A stretch of 64,000 bases of DNA from Bryobacteraceae bacterium (GTDB lineage: Bacteria > Acidobacteriota > Terriglobia > Bryobacterales > Bryobacteraceae): NCBI GenBank assembly GCA_947458745.1, contig CANGYQ010000012.1:62001-126000 (forward strand), given 5' to 3'. The notes beneath the pieces are model-generated. The model was given only the letters and a program-made list of their open reading frames with translations. It was not told the DNA's origin and did not search any database. Below, piece by piece: positions 21,801-29,017 of the stretch; the stretch's first letter is position 1, and each line of letters opens with the position of its first letter. The position numbers and the translations under genes were made by a program.

Positions 21801-22189
21801 TCCGCCGACTCCGTGCGCACCAGCGACGCCGCGGCCGTCACCTCAATGGTTTCCGTCACGTTGCCCACCGCCAATTGAAAATCGGCGCGCGCCTTCTGGT
21901 CCACTTCGAGAGCTAGGTTCTGCTGGATGCCCTTTTTGAAGCCCTCCTTCTCCACAGTCACCGTGTAGACGCCCGGCACCAGGAACGGAACGTTGAACAC
22001 GCCGTCTTCATCGGTCTTGGTGCGGTTGGCGGTGTTCTTGTTGATTTCGACGATCGTGACGTTGGCACCGGGCACGCCGGCCCCCGTCGTATCCGTCACG
22101 GTCCCGAGGATGGTGCCCGTGGTTACTTGGCCATAGGCGGCCAAGGCCCCGGCTGCAATAAGAAAAGAAACGCCAAAGATTCGGTTCAC
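18806..22189 (-). CDS. Oar-like TonB-dependent receptor with carboxypeptidase-regulatory domain (second copy)
   Basis: Also exactly 1127 residues, with the same domain order: signal peptide (1-20), regulatory beta-sandwich (about 22-115, TGTILGTVTDTTGAGVPGAN), plug with ELPLNGRNFAQLVYLNPGVT, and barrel ending LQLALKFEF. The sequence is clearly different from the downstream copy, so this is an old duplication or independent recruitment. The start is GTG 22189 with AGGAG 6 nt upstream; an ATG two bases earlier runs straight into TGA out of frame. A TATGAT (22221-22226, minus strand) may be its -10. Substrate unknown. Confidence 0.9.
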   Translation of the reverse strand: MNRIFGVSFLIAAGALAAYGQVTTGTILGTVTDTTGAGVPGANVTIVEINKNTANRTKTDEDGVFNVPFLVPGVYTVTVEKEGFKKGIQQNLALEVDQKARADFQLAVGNVTETIEVTAAASLVRTESAELGEVIGTRAVRELPLNGRNFAQLVYLNPGVTPGQAGENLSGASTFNPRGPSNFNALGSRANTNAWLIDGIDNNEYTFNTVIVAPSVESVREFKTLTGVFSAEFGRGAGVVSVSTQSGSNDLHGNVFEFHRNHVLDARNVFAPAGQRKPVFRQNQFGVAVGGPVMIPKLYNGKNRTFFFFDYAGLRSGRGIATVNTVPTVPMRNGDFSQLIASGGPNLMIYDPRSTRTVAGSTAPVRDPFPGNVMPASAINPVGRNVLSIYPVPNSPGRVNGLFDNFTSVPNRLVRDNVYTGRFDHVASTKDNLFFRYTYNNYNLNAPQGQSNCCLPTPADAASRFTLGPYVAGLQDTILTTQGSAFNWTHIFKPNLLHEFRAGFARTNPITTQQDIGINAASSLGIRNINLNRQSSGIPTINIADITGLSGGPAFLPVNPLQTHYQLDSAWNWTIGKHTLKFGWHIVRRDAQPFVNEAVRGNMNFNRAFTADPSRPAASGFGPATLLTGFMNSGNRSGVFEPFYLRIWENSFYLQDDIKLSRRLTLNLGVRHEAFLPETEKYGRLPNFDLGSLRMIYAGENGVSASANKQTNWRNFGPRVGLAYDLTGNGKTIMRAGYSLVYFPDPVTANGQIGLNVPVFFTQSLAFPDFPVGMQSVASIDNPFPLPQAVKPRTTAELNALSPAPRINGHSFLNRTPYMQTWTANLQRQVSQSLMVELDYAGSTGMNLAQAYNPNEVQPGPGALAPRRLLQPLNNIVNMFFVEWRARSSFHSMQMKATKRYSNGLQFLAAYTWGKSLDYTGSVGSGGGASGGPQTVTCLDCNRGPSGFDVRHRAVFSYVYDLPFGKGKRFDARNKFANGVVGGWQMSGITTLTTGRPFTPSLAAGVNNGAPSWPNRTSCSGRLDNPVPDRWFDPSCFAAPAAFTYGNVGRGILYSPGNNNFDVSFVKNNRFGPAERMNVQFRFEAYNLFNTPYFGFPNAAIGSPTAGRITSTVGENRSLQLALKFEF

Positions 22190-22220
22190 ATGTGACTCCT
22201 GCGTAAAGATTCCGTTTCAA

Positions 22221-22226
22221 ATCATA
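22221..22226 (-). promoter_or_regulatory. Candidate -10 box for the second TonB receptor
   Basis: TATGAT on the minus strand, 31 nt before the GTG start, with AGGAG between. The -35 region is not convincing. Confidence 0.35.
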
Positions 22227-22413
22227 TCAAAAGAGTGCGGATCTCGGGACGGCCTCCGCCACGGCCCACTCCGCCAGCGCGCAAAGATTCAACGCCGGCC
22301 AGGGGCGGGGCGTCATCCAAACGGGTAAGGTTGGAGGCCCGGCGGAAGACCGCCATCCCCGACATCCGGCACGACCGGCCACCGGGGGGTCCGTGCCGCA
22401 TAATGAAAGACAG

Positions 22414-24249
22414 ATGACCATGCTTCGTTGGTTCATTGTTGGACTCACCCTGGGCGGAATGAACGCCCAAACCATGGCCCCGCCGAAAGCCGGGCCAGTC
22501 GCCATCATGAAGATCGGCGAGGTGAAGGCCGGACAGAAGGCTATTGCCTGGACTGTCTTTGAAGGTACGGAACCCGAGGCCGTCCCCATCGAGATCATCG
22601 GCTTGATGAAGAACGCCTGGGGCCCTAAGCAGGACATCATCCTGGGCAAGATGGGCGGCAGGGCGGCCCGCACCAACGTCGCCGGCGGCATGTCGGGCTC
22701 GCCTGTCTATATTGACGGCAAGCTGGTGGGCGCCGTCGCGCTCCGGCTGAGCGTGTTTTCGCCCGACGCCATCTGCGGCATCACACCCATCGAGCTGATG
22801 CTTGAAATCAACGAATTCGACAAGTCTCGCACCGCTGAATCCCGCACGCTGGCCGGCCTTCCGCTGCCCGGCGAGTACGTACCCGGGCTCAATGTCGCGG
22901 GCCAGAATTTAGCCGGCCAGCCCGTCGCCGCCCAGCCAATGATGATCCCCATTGAAGCGCCGCTGACGCTGTCGGGCGTCCAAGAAGAGACGATGCGGCA
23001 GTTTTCGCCCTTCTTTTCGCAGTGGGGCGTCAAGGCGGTCATGGGCGGCGGAGGTGGCACGGCCTACGAAGTGAAGCCCGCGCCAGATTGGAAGACCGCC
23101 CTGCGCCCCGGCCAAACCGTCACCGGCGTACTGGTTTCGGGCGACATGAGCGTCACTGGACTGGGCACCGTCTCCTACAACGATGGCCGCCGTGTGCTGG
23201 CTTTTGGACACCCGTTCTTCGGCCTGGGCCCAGTGGAAATGCCCATGTCGCGCGGCGAGATTTTGATGGTGCTGGGCAGCGCGTTTCAACCGAACAAGAT
23301 CGGCAACGCCACCGAGATTGTCGGCGCCCTCAAGCAGGATCGCCACTCCGGCATCATGGGCGTGCTGGGCGACCAAGCCCCCATGATCCCGGTGTCGATG
23401 AAGATCCGCAATCTCTCTGACTCCAAGACGGTCGTCAACCAGAAGGACTTCCGCTTCAACATCTTCATCCAGCAAAAATGGACGCCCTTCCTGATGATGT
23501 TGACTCTGTTCAACTCCATCCAGCAAGTAAACGAGTTTGCCGACGAGGCTACCTACCGGTTCTCTGGCTCCATTGAGCTGGAAGGCTTGGGCAAAATCGA
23601 TTTGAAGACCATGCAGTCCTCCGGCGAGATGCCGATGCCCGCGCCAATGGTGCTGGCCGGCTGGTGGGCCGACAAGTTCAACCGGCTCTTCGCGAACTCG
23701 ATCGAACCACCAAAGCTGAAGAGCGTCAACCTCACCGTAGATGTGATTCCAGACCGGCAGGTAGCCGCCATCGAGAGCGCCTGGACCTCCGCTACCGAAG
23801 TGCAGCCCGGCGACGAGATCAGCGTCAAGGCCTATCTGCGGCCTTACCGCGGCGTGCGGCAGGAGCGGACCTTCAAGCTGAAGGTGCCCGCCAACCTGGC
23901 CAAGGGCGATCATCGCTTGCTGCTCTCCGACGCCGACACGCTCAACCGCCTCCAGTCGGCGGCGGGCATGGTGAACCGCTATCTGGACGTGCCGCAGATC
24001 GTCTCCCTGATCAAACAGGAGAGAACCAACACCCGCGTTTACGTCTCCTTGGTGCAAGCCCGCCCCACACTCTATTCCGAGGACAAGGCGATGCCTAATC
24101 TGCCCGCTTCGGTGATGAGCGTGATGAGCGGCTCCCGCAGCCCCAGCCGGCCGCTGATCAGCTCCGCTGAAACCGCCACGGAGCAGATGGCGCTCGACTT
24201 CGACCAAGTCATCTCCGGCAGCGCCTCCGTCAGAATTTCCGTCCGCTAG
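22414..24249 (+). CDS. Secreted SpoIVB-type S55 peptidase domain protein
   Basis: A 611-residue protein with an N-terminal signal (MLRWFIVGLTLGGMNAQ) and an S55 domain. GGMSGSPVYIDGKLVGAVAL matches the SpoIVB catalytic serine segment (GMSGSP), and GRRVLAFGHPFFGLG matches the conserved His-Pro stretch. S55 peptidases are known from sporulation signalling in Bacillus, but acidobacteria carry similar proteins with a long C-terminal extension, here about 300 residues of unknown fold. The role is probably processing or regulation at the cell envelope. ATG 22414 follows CATAAT (22399-22404) by 9 nt. It is followed after 11 nt by the propeller gene, likely one operon. Confidence 0.82.
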   Translation: MTMLRWFIVGLTLGGMNAQTMAPPKAGPVAIMKIGEVKAGQKAIAWTVFEGTEPEAVPIEIIGLMKNAWGPKQDIILGKMGGRAARTNVAGGMSGSPVYIDGKLVGAVALRLSVFSPDAICGITPIELMLEINEFDKSRTAESRTLAGLPLPGEYVPGLNVAGQNLAGQPVAAQPMMIPIEAPLTLSGVQEETMRQFSPFFSQWGVKAVMGGGGGTAYEVKPAPDWKTALRPGQTVTGVLVSGDMSVTGLGTVSYNDGRRVLAFGHPFFGLGPVEMPMSRGEILMVLGSAFQPNKIGNATEIVGALKQDRHSGIMGVLGDQAPMIPVSMKIRNLSDSKTVVNQKDFRFNIFIQQKWTPFLMMLTLFNSIQQVNEFADEATYRFSGSIELEGLGKIDLKTMQSSGEMPMPAPMVLAGWWADKFNRLFANSIEPPKLKSVNLTVDVIPDRQVAAIESAWTSATEVQPGDEISVKAYLRPYRGVRQERTFKLKVPANLAKGDHRLLLSDADTLNRLQSAAGMVNRYLDVPQIVSLIKQERTNTRVYVSLVQARPTLYSEDKAMPNLPASVMSVMSGSRSPSRPLISSAETATEQMALDFDQVISGSASVRISVR

Positions 24250-24260
24250 GCCCGCAACGC

Positions 24261-26453
24261 ATGAATCAACGACTTTTCCCCTTCGCGGTTGCCGCCGCGC
24301 TTAGCCTTGCCACCGCTTGGGCGGTAGAGACTCGGACCTGGTCTCAGAATGAGCAGGCGGACTACGAGAAGGCCATTTTGAAAGGCGTCTCCCTGCGCAG
24401 CGATGGACGGCTGGCGCTGGCTCCGGCCGTGACGGAACTCTTCGATGCCGCTACGCCCTATCTGTGGGCCATTGTGCGGGATTCCAAAGGCACGCTCTAC
24501 GCCGCCGGTGGTGGCACGGGCGGCAGTACGGTGAAGATTTTCCGCGCCGGTGCCGACCGCAAAGGTACGCCCTGGGCGGAACTGGAAGGCCTGGAGATCC
24601 ACGCCCTGGCGATCGACAAGCAGGACCGTCTCTATGCCGCCACTTTGCCCGACGGCAAAGTGTGGCGTATCGGGGCTGATGCCAAGCCCGCCGTTTTTTA
24701 CGATCCCAAGGCCCGCTACATCTGGGCGCTTACATTCAATGCGCAGGGCGATCTGTTTGTGGCCACCGGCGATCAGGGTGAGATCCACCGCGTCCGGCCC
24801 GATGGCCAAGGCACTGTGTTCTTTAAGCTGGATGAGGCCCACGCCCGGGCGATGGCCTTCGATCACAAGGGCCATCTGGTGGTCGGCACGGAACCCGGCG
24901 GAGTGATTCTGCGCGTAGCCCCCACCGGCGCCGGCTTTGTTCTCTATCAGACCGCCAAGCGGGAAGTCACCGCCCTGATGGCCACCCCGGATGGACGCGT
25001 CATCGCCGCGGCAGTGGGCAACAAGGGCGCGATCCAAGCACCGATGGTGATGGCATTGCCACCAGCGCCACCGCCGCCCTCAGGCCAAGCCGCGGGACAG
25101 GCACCGCGTCCGGCCGCGCCCGCTCCTTTGCCGTTAGGCCCACCGGCCTCGCAAGTGCAGGGCGGCTCGGAGGTGATTGAACTGGATGCGGACGGTGCCC
25201 CACGCAAGCTGTGGATCCATCCGCAGGAAGTGGTCTATGCCCTGGCTATCGATCCCCAGGGAAAGGTCATTCTGGGAGCCGGCAACAAGGGCAGCATCTA
25301 TCGCCTGGATTCGCCCGTGCTCAGCACGCTGCTGGCGACCACACCCGCTACTCAGGTAACCGGCTTTGCGGGTGGCGGCAGCGATGGCCTGTTTGCGGCC
25401 ACCGGCAATGTCGGCAAGGTATTTGCCGTGGGGCCTGGCCTGGAAAAGCAGGGCACCATCGAGAGCGACGTCTTCGACGCGGGTACGTTTTCCTATTGGG
25501 GCCGTTTGAACGACGATGCCACACTGAGCGGTGGCGCGATCCGCTTTGAGACCCGCAGCGGCAATCTGGACCGGCCCCAGAAAAACTGGAGCGCTTGGGC
25601 CCCCTTGAAGGACGGACGGCTCACCTCACCGCCAGCCCGCTTCCTGCAATGGAAGGCCACCTTTACGCCGGGTACGGCCGACGGTGGCGCGGCACCGGAA
25701 TTGGGCGGAGTGGACATTGCCTGGATGGCCAAGAATTTGGCGCCACGCGTGGAGCAAGTGGAGGCCACACCAGCGAATTACCGCTTCCCGCAGAACTCCA
25801 TCACGCTGAACCTGACGCCCAGCATTACACTCGCCCCGCTGGGCAAATCGCGCCGGTCCAGCGCACCCTCGCTGAGCCTTGATACGGGTAGCTCATCGTC
25901 GATGAGCTATGCCAAGGGCACCGGCGGAGCCCGCTGGCTGGCCACCGACGACAATGGGGATGCCCTCAATTTCAAGGTGGAGATCAAAGGTGTTACCGAA
26001 AGCACCTGGAAGCTGATCAAGGACCGCGTCCGGGAAAAGCAGATCAACTTCGACCTGACGGCCCACCCCGACGGCGAGTACATCATTCGCGTCACCGCCA
26101 ATGACCAGCCAGACAACCCGCCCGCCCAAGCGCTGGAAGCGCTGGCCCAAAGCCCCAGCTTCCTGATCGACAATACGCCGCCCGTGATCGAAGACCTGTC
26201 GGCCCAGCCCGCGGGCGGCCGCGTTCAGCTGCGCTTCAAGGCCAAGGACGCCTTGAACTGGATCTCGAAAGCGGAGTATTCGATCAATGGCGTCGAGTGG
26301 CTCGCCCTCGAGCCAGCCAACAAGCTCTCCGATTCCCGTGAGCTGGCCTACGAACTCCTGCTCGACCGCCCGCAGCCCGGTGAATTGACGATCGCCGTCC
26401 GCGTGACGGACGAGTTCGATAACCAGGCCACCGCCAAGATCGTCGTCCGCTAG
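24261..26453 (+). CDS. Secreted beta-propeller (NHL/WD40-like) protein
   Basis: A 730-residue exported protein; signal peptide about 1-22 (LFPFAVAAALSLATAWA). From about 60 to 400 it has repeats of the form A-L-x-x-D-x-x-G-x-L-Y-x-A-T, typical of NHL/SMP-30-like propellers (LEIHALAIDKQDRLYAATLP, VVYALAIDPQGKVILGAGNK). A Pro/Ala-rich insert interrupts the propeller at about 270-305. The C-terminal third looks like Ig-like beta-sandwich domains. It begins 11 nt after the S55 gene and is probably co-expressed, perhaps as a partner or substrate. No catalytic residues can be assigned. Confidence 0.75.
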   Translation: MNQRLFPFAVAAALSLATAWAVETRTWSQNEQADYEKAILKGVSLRSDGRLALAPAVTELFDAATPYLWAIVRDSKGTLYAAGGGTGGSTVKIFRAGADRKGTPWAELEGLEIHALAIDKQDRLYAATLPDGKVWRIGADAKPAVFYDPKARYIWALTFNAQGDLFVATGDQGEIHRVRPDGQGTVFFKLDEAHARAMAFDHKGHLVVGTEPGGVILRVAPTGAGFVLYQTAKREVTALMATPDGRVIAAAVGNKGAIQAPMVMALPPAPPPPSGQAAGQAPRPAAPAPLPLGPPASQVQGGSEVIELDADGAPRKLWIHPQEVVYALAIDPQGKVILGAGNKGSIYRLDSPVLSTLLATTPATQVTGFAGGGSDGLFAATGNVGKVFAVGPGLEKQGTIESDVFDAGTFSYWGRLNDDATLSGGAIRFETRSGNLDRPQKNWSAWAPLKDGRLTSPPARFLQWKATFTPGTADGGAAPELGGVDIAWMAKNLAPRVEQVEATPANYRFPQNSITLNLTPSITLAPLGKSRRSSAPSLSLDTGSSSSMSYAKGTGGARWLATDDNGDALNFKVEIKGVTESTWKLIKDRVREKQINFDLTAHPDGEYIIRVTANDQPDNPPAQALEALAQSPSFLIDNTPPVIEDLSAQPAGGRVQLRFKAKDALNWISKAEYSINGVEWLALEPANKLSDSRELAYELLLDRPQPGELTIAVRVTDEFDNQATAKIVVR

Positions 26454-26767
26454 CTGCTTTACGCCGTAAGGGTTGGCATCTCCCGCCCGCTCCCTTGCGA
26501 TCACGGCTCCATCAGTAGCGGTGGTCGCAGAACGCGACTTCCGAGCCGCCATGCGCATGCGCCAGCATGCGGATTGCCGAAGTGTCTGGAGAGTTGCTGC
26601 CATCGGTGCAAGAAGCGGCACCTCAGGCAGATCGCTAGTCCCCCGCCCCGCCGGGTAACCACCCATGGTGGGGCGTCGCTCAAGGCCCGCAAAAAACCAT
26701 CCATCTGGATAAGGTTTCCACCCTACAGCCCCGCCAAAATTCCGCCGATCATCCAGCCATAGACAGG
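26454..26767. other. Intergenic stretch with no recognised gene
   Basis: 314 bp between the propeller and amidase genes. Short frames exist on both strands, but none has a ribosome site or resembles a family I know. A few short GC-rich inverted repeats (for example CCACCCATGGTGG near 26660) are present. I recognise no tRNA, riboswitch or terminator here. It may hold the amidase promoter. Confidence 0.5.
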
Positions 26768-27922
26768 ATGGCAGGCCCCACACCAAAGGTAAATCGCAGC
26801 TGGGCCGATCCGCTGGCGAATCGGATTCCGGATCCGGTGGCCAAGCTCCGTTATCTGCGCAATGTGCGCGGAGACGATGAAGCGGTGCCGGAGGTTTCGC
26901 GGTGGCGTCGCGCGCGGTTACCCGTGGCGGCGGTGGTGGTGGTGGTGGCTTCCCTTGTTCTGGGCGGTACCGTGATGCGGCGCCCGGCGAAGCGGGAGAA
27001 GTCAGTTGAGTCGGCGGCAGCGGTGCCGGCCGTGTCGGTGCCCGTGGCTTCCGGCACGGTGCATGCGGCCGCCCCACACACGAAGGTCTGGCTGGTGGAG
27101 ACCCGGGGGACACTGGAAAGCTGGTCCAACGGGCTGCAGGTGGATACGTCGTTGACCGTTTCGAACAAGAAGCGGAAGGCGGCACCAACGGGGATTGTGT
27201 TCCACACCACCGAAAGCCAGATGGATACGTTTGAGCCGGAAAAGGCGCAGCGGCTGAAGATGCTGGCGCGGGGACTATTGAACTATGTGCGCGAAGAGAA
27301 GGGTTATCACTATGTGATCGACCGCTTCGGCCGGGCCTTCCGGATTGTGGCCGAAGAGGACATCGCCTACCACGCCGGAAATTCGGTGTGGGGTGATGAG
27401 AAGCACACCTGGACCGGATTGAATGACGACTTTTTGGCCGTGTCGCTGGAATCGGCCACACGGACCGGCGATGAGAATCCGGAGATCACTCCGGCGCAGA
27501 AGTTGGCGCTGCGGCTGCTGGTGGAGATGCTCCGCTACCGGTTTGGCCTCGCCGCCCGCAACTGTGTGACGCACGCGCAAGTGTCGGTGAATCCGTCCAA
27601 CTTCCGGGTTGGGTGGCACACCGATTGGGCGGGAAACTTCCCGTTTGAAGAGATTGGGTTGCCGGATAACTACCAGCTGCCGCTGGCCGCCGTGGAACGC
27701 TACGGCTTCGGCTATGACCCTGCATTTTTTGCCGCGACCGGAGCCCGCATGTGGCGGGGCGTCGTGGCGGCAGAAGACCGGTTGCGAGCGGAAGCCTCGC
27801 GCCGGCAGATCTCTGTAGCCCAGCTGAGAGCTGAGCTGCGGAAGGTCTATCAACAACATACGCGGGCACAGGATGTACCCGCGCCGAACCAACCTGAGAC
27901 CGCTCATAAGGAGACTCACTAG
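26768..27922 (+). CDS. Membrane-anchored N-acetylmuramoyl-L-alanine amidase (Amidase_2 type)
   Basis: A 384-residue protein with a cytoplasmic N-terminus (1-50), one membrane segment (about 51-68, PVAAVVVVVASLVLGG) and an extracytoplasmic zinc amidase domain. The Amidase_2 hallmarks are IVFHTTES (first Zn His), YHYVIDRFG, IAYHAGNS, SLES and NCVTHAQVS (Zn His), with a later GWHTDWA. It should cleave between MurNAc and L-Ala of peptidoglycan. Its TAG stop abuts the ATG of the actin-like gene with no gap, so the two are co-translated. The pairing suggests cell-wall remodelling guided by a filament. Confidence 0.83.
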   Translation: MAGPTPKVNRSWADPLANRIPDPVAKLRYLRNVRGDDEAVPEVSRWRRARLPVAAVVVVVASLVLGGTVMRRPAKREKSVESAAAVPAVSVPVASGTVHAAAPHTKVWLVETRGTLESWSNGLQVDTSLTVSNKKRKAAPTGIVFHTTESQMDTFEPEKAQRLKMLARGLLNYVREEKGYHYVIDRFGRAFRIVAEEDIAYHAGNSVWGDEKHTWTGLNDDFLAVSLESATRTGDENPEITPAQKLALRLLVEMLRYRFGLAARNCVTHAQVSVNPSNFRVGWHTDWAGNFPFEEIGLPDNYQLPLAAVERYGFGYDPAFFAATGARMWRGVVAAEDRLRAEASRRQISVAQLRAELRKVYQQHTRAQDVPAPNQPETAHKETH

Positions 27923-28936
27923 ATGAACAACGCACTCGGACTCGACGTCGGCACCAGCCGGCTGGTTTTGGCCGCCAAGGATGGCGATGCTTTTACTTAC
28001 TCCCGGCAACTGAATGCCTTTGTCACCATCCCGTACGCGAAGATGACAGAGCGCGCCCTGCGCAATGAGGGCGTCCCGTATTCGCTGGACAACGGCCAGA
28101 TCCTGGTCCACGGCAATGAGGCGGCCCGTTTCGCCGACCTGTTGCAGATGGAGACCCGCCGTCCGATGGACCGTGGCGTGCTCAACCCGTCCGAACCCGA
28201 AAGCGGCGCCCGCTTGAAGGAAATGCTGAAGAGCCTGCTCGCCGGCCGCACTCCCGGTCAGCGCATCTTCTTCACCGTCCCGGCCGCCCCGCTGGGTGAA
28301 GATCAGGGCGTCACTTACCATGCCGCCACCACCGGCCAGTTGCTGGAAGAACTGGGCTTCCACGCCACGCCAATCAATGAAGGCCTGGCCGTGGTCTACG
28401 GCGAGATGGAAAACACCAACTACTCCGGCATCGGCGTCTCCCTGGGCGGCGGCTTGGTGAACGTTTGCCTGGCCTACTTGTCCATGCCCGTGTTCAGCTT
28501 CTCGACCGCCAAGGCCGGCGACTACATCGATTCCAGCACCGCTGCCGTCACCGGCGACCTCGCCACCCGCGTCCGCTTGGCCAAGGAAGAAGATTTTCAC
28601 CTCAGCGGTGTCTATTCGAACAAACTGCACCAAGTGCTGGCCGTCTACTACGACGACGTCATCAAGACGCTGGTCAATGGCCTGCGCGAAGCGTTCACCA
28701 ACACGCGCAACCTGCCCAAGCTCAGCCGCCCGATCCCGCTGGTGCTCTCCGGTGGTACAGCCATGCCGCGCGGCTTCCGCGACCGCTTCGAGAAGGCGCT
28801 GATGGAGGTAGAATTCCCGGTGCGCCTGTCGGAGATCCGCATGGCCGCCGCACCGCTCACCACCACCGCCAAGGGTGCCCTGATCGCCGCCATGGCCGAC
28901 ATGGAAGACGCCCAGACCTCAGCCGCCCGCGCGTAA
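27923..28936 (+). CDS. Actin-like ATPase (MreB/MamK/ParM superfamily)
   Basis: A 337-residue actin/Hsp70-fold protein. Phosphate-1 motif: LGLDVGTSRLVLA. Adenosine motif: LVLSGGTAMPRGFRDRF. The phosphate-2 segment reads IGVSLGGGLVNVCLAY, where most actins have an Asp before the glycines; here it is Ser, so nucleotide hydrolysis may differ. It lacks the features of MreB, FtsA or PilM that I would recognise and fits best among uncharacterised bacterial actin-like proteins. It abuts the amidase gene, with a strong ribosome site overlapping its end (AAGGAG), and ends before a strong terminator. Confidence 0.8.
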   Translation: MNNALGLDVGTSRLVLAAKDGDAFTYSRQLNAFVTIPYAKMTERALRNEGVPYSLDNGQILVHGNEAARFADLLQMETRRPMDRGVLNPSEPESGARLKEMLKSLLAGRTPGQRIFFTVPAAPLGEDQGVTYHAATTGQLLEELGFHATPINEGLAVVYGEMENTNYSGIGVSLGGGLVNVCLAYLSMPVFSFSTAKAGDYIDSSTAAVTGDLATRVRLAKEEDFHLSGVYSNKLHQVLAVYYDDVIKTLVNGLREAFTNTRNLPKLSRPIPLVLSGGTAMPRGFRDRFEKALMEVEFPVRLSEIRMAAAPLTTTAKGALIAAMADMEDAQTSAARA

Positions 28937-28955
28937 ACCAACTCCCCCGCCAAAC

Positions 28956-28989
28956 AAAAGAGCCGCCCCAGTGATGGAGCGGCTCTTTT
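28956..28989. terminator. Bidirectional intrinsic terminator
   Basis: AAAAGAGCCGC (28956-28966) pairs perfectly with 28979-28989, with a 12-nt loop and a run of six Ts after the stem. It separates the convergent actin-like and M14 peptidase genes. Confidence 0.85.
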
Positions 28990-29017
28990 TTGCTTTGCGC
29001 GGTTGTTGGCCAGAAGC

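Noticed and set aside
27275-28633. 452-codon minus-strand frame across the amidase and actin-like genes
   Set aside because: Both plus-strand genes have intact family motifs; the reverse frame does not.
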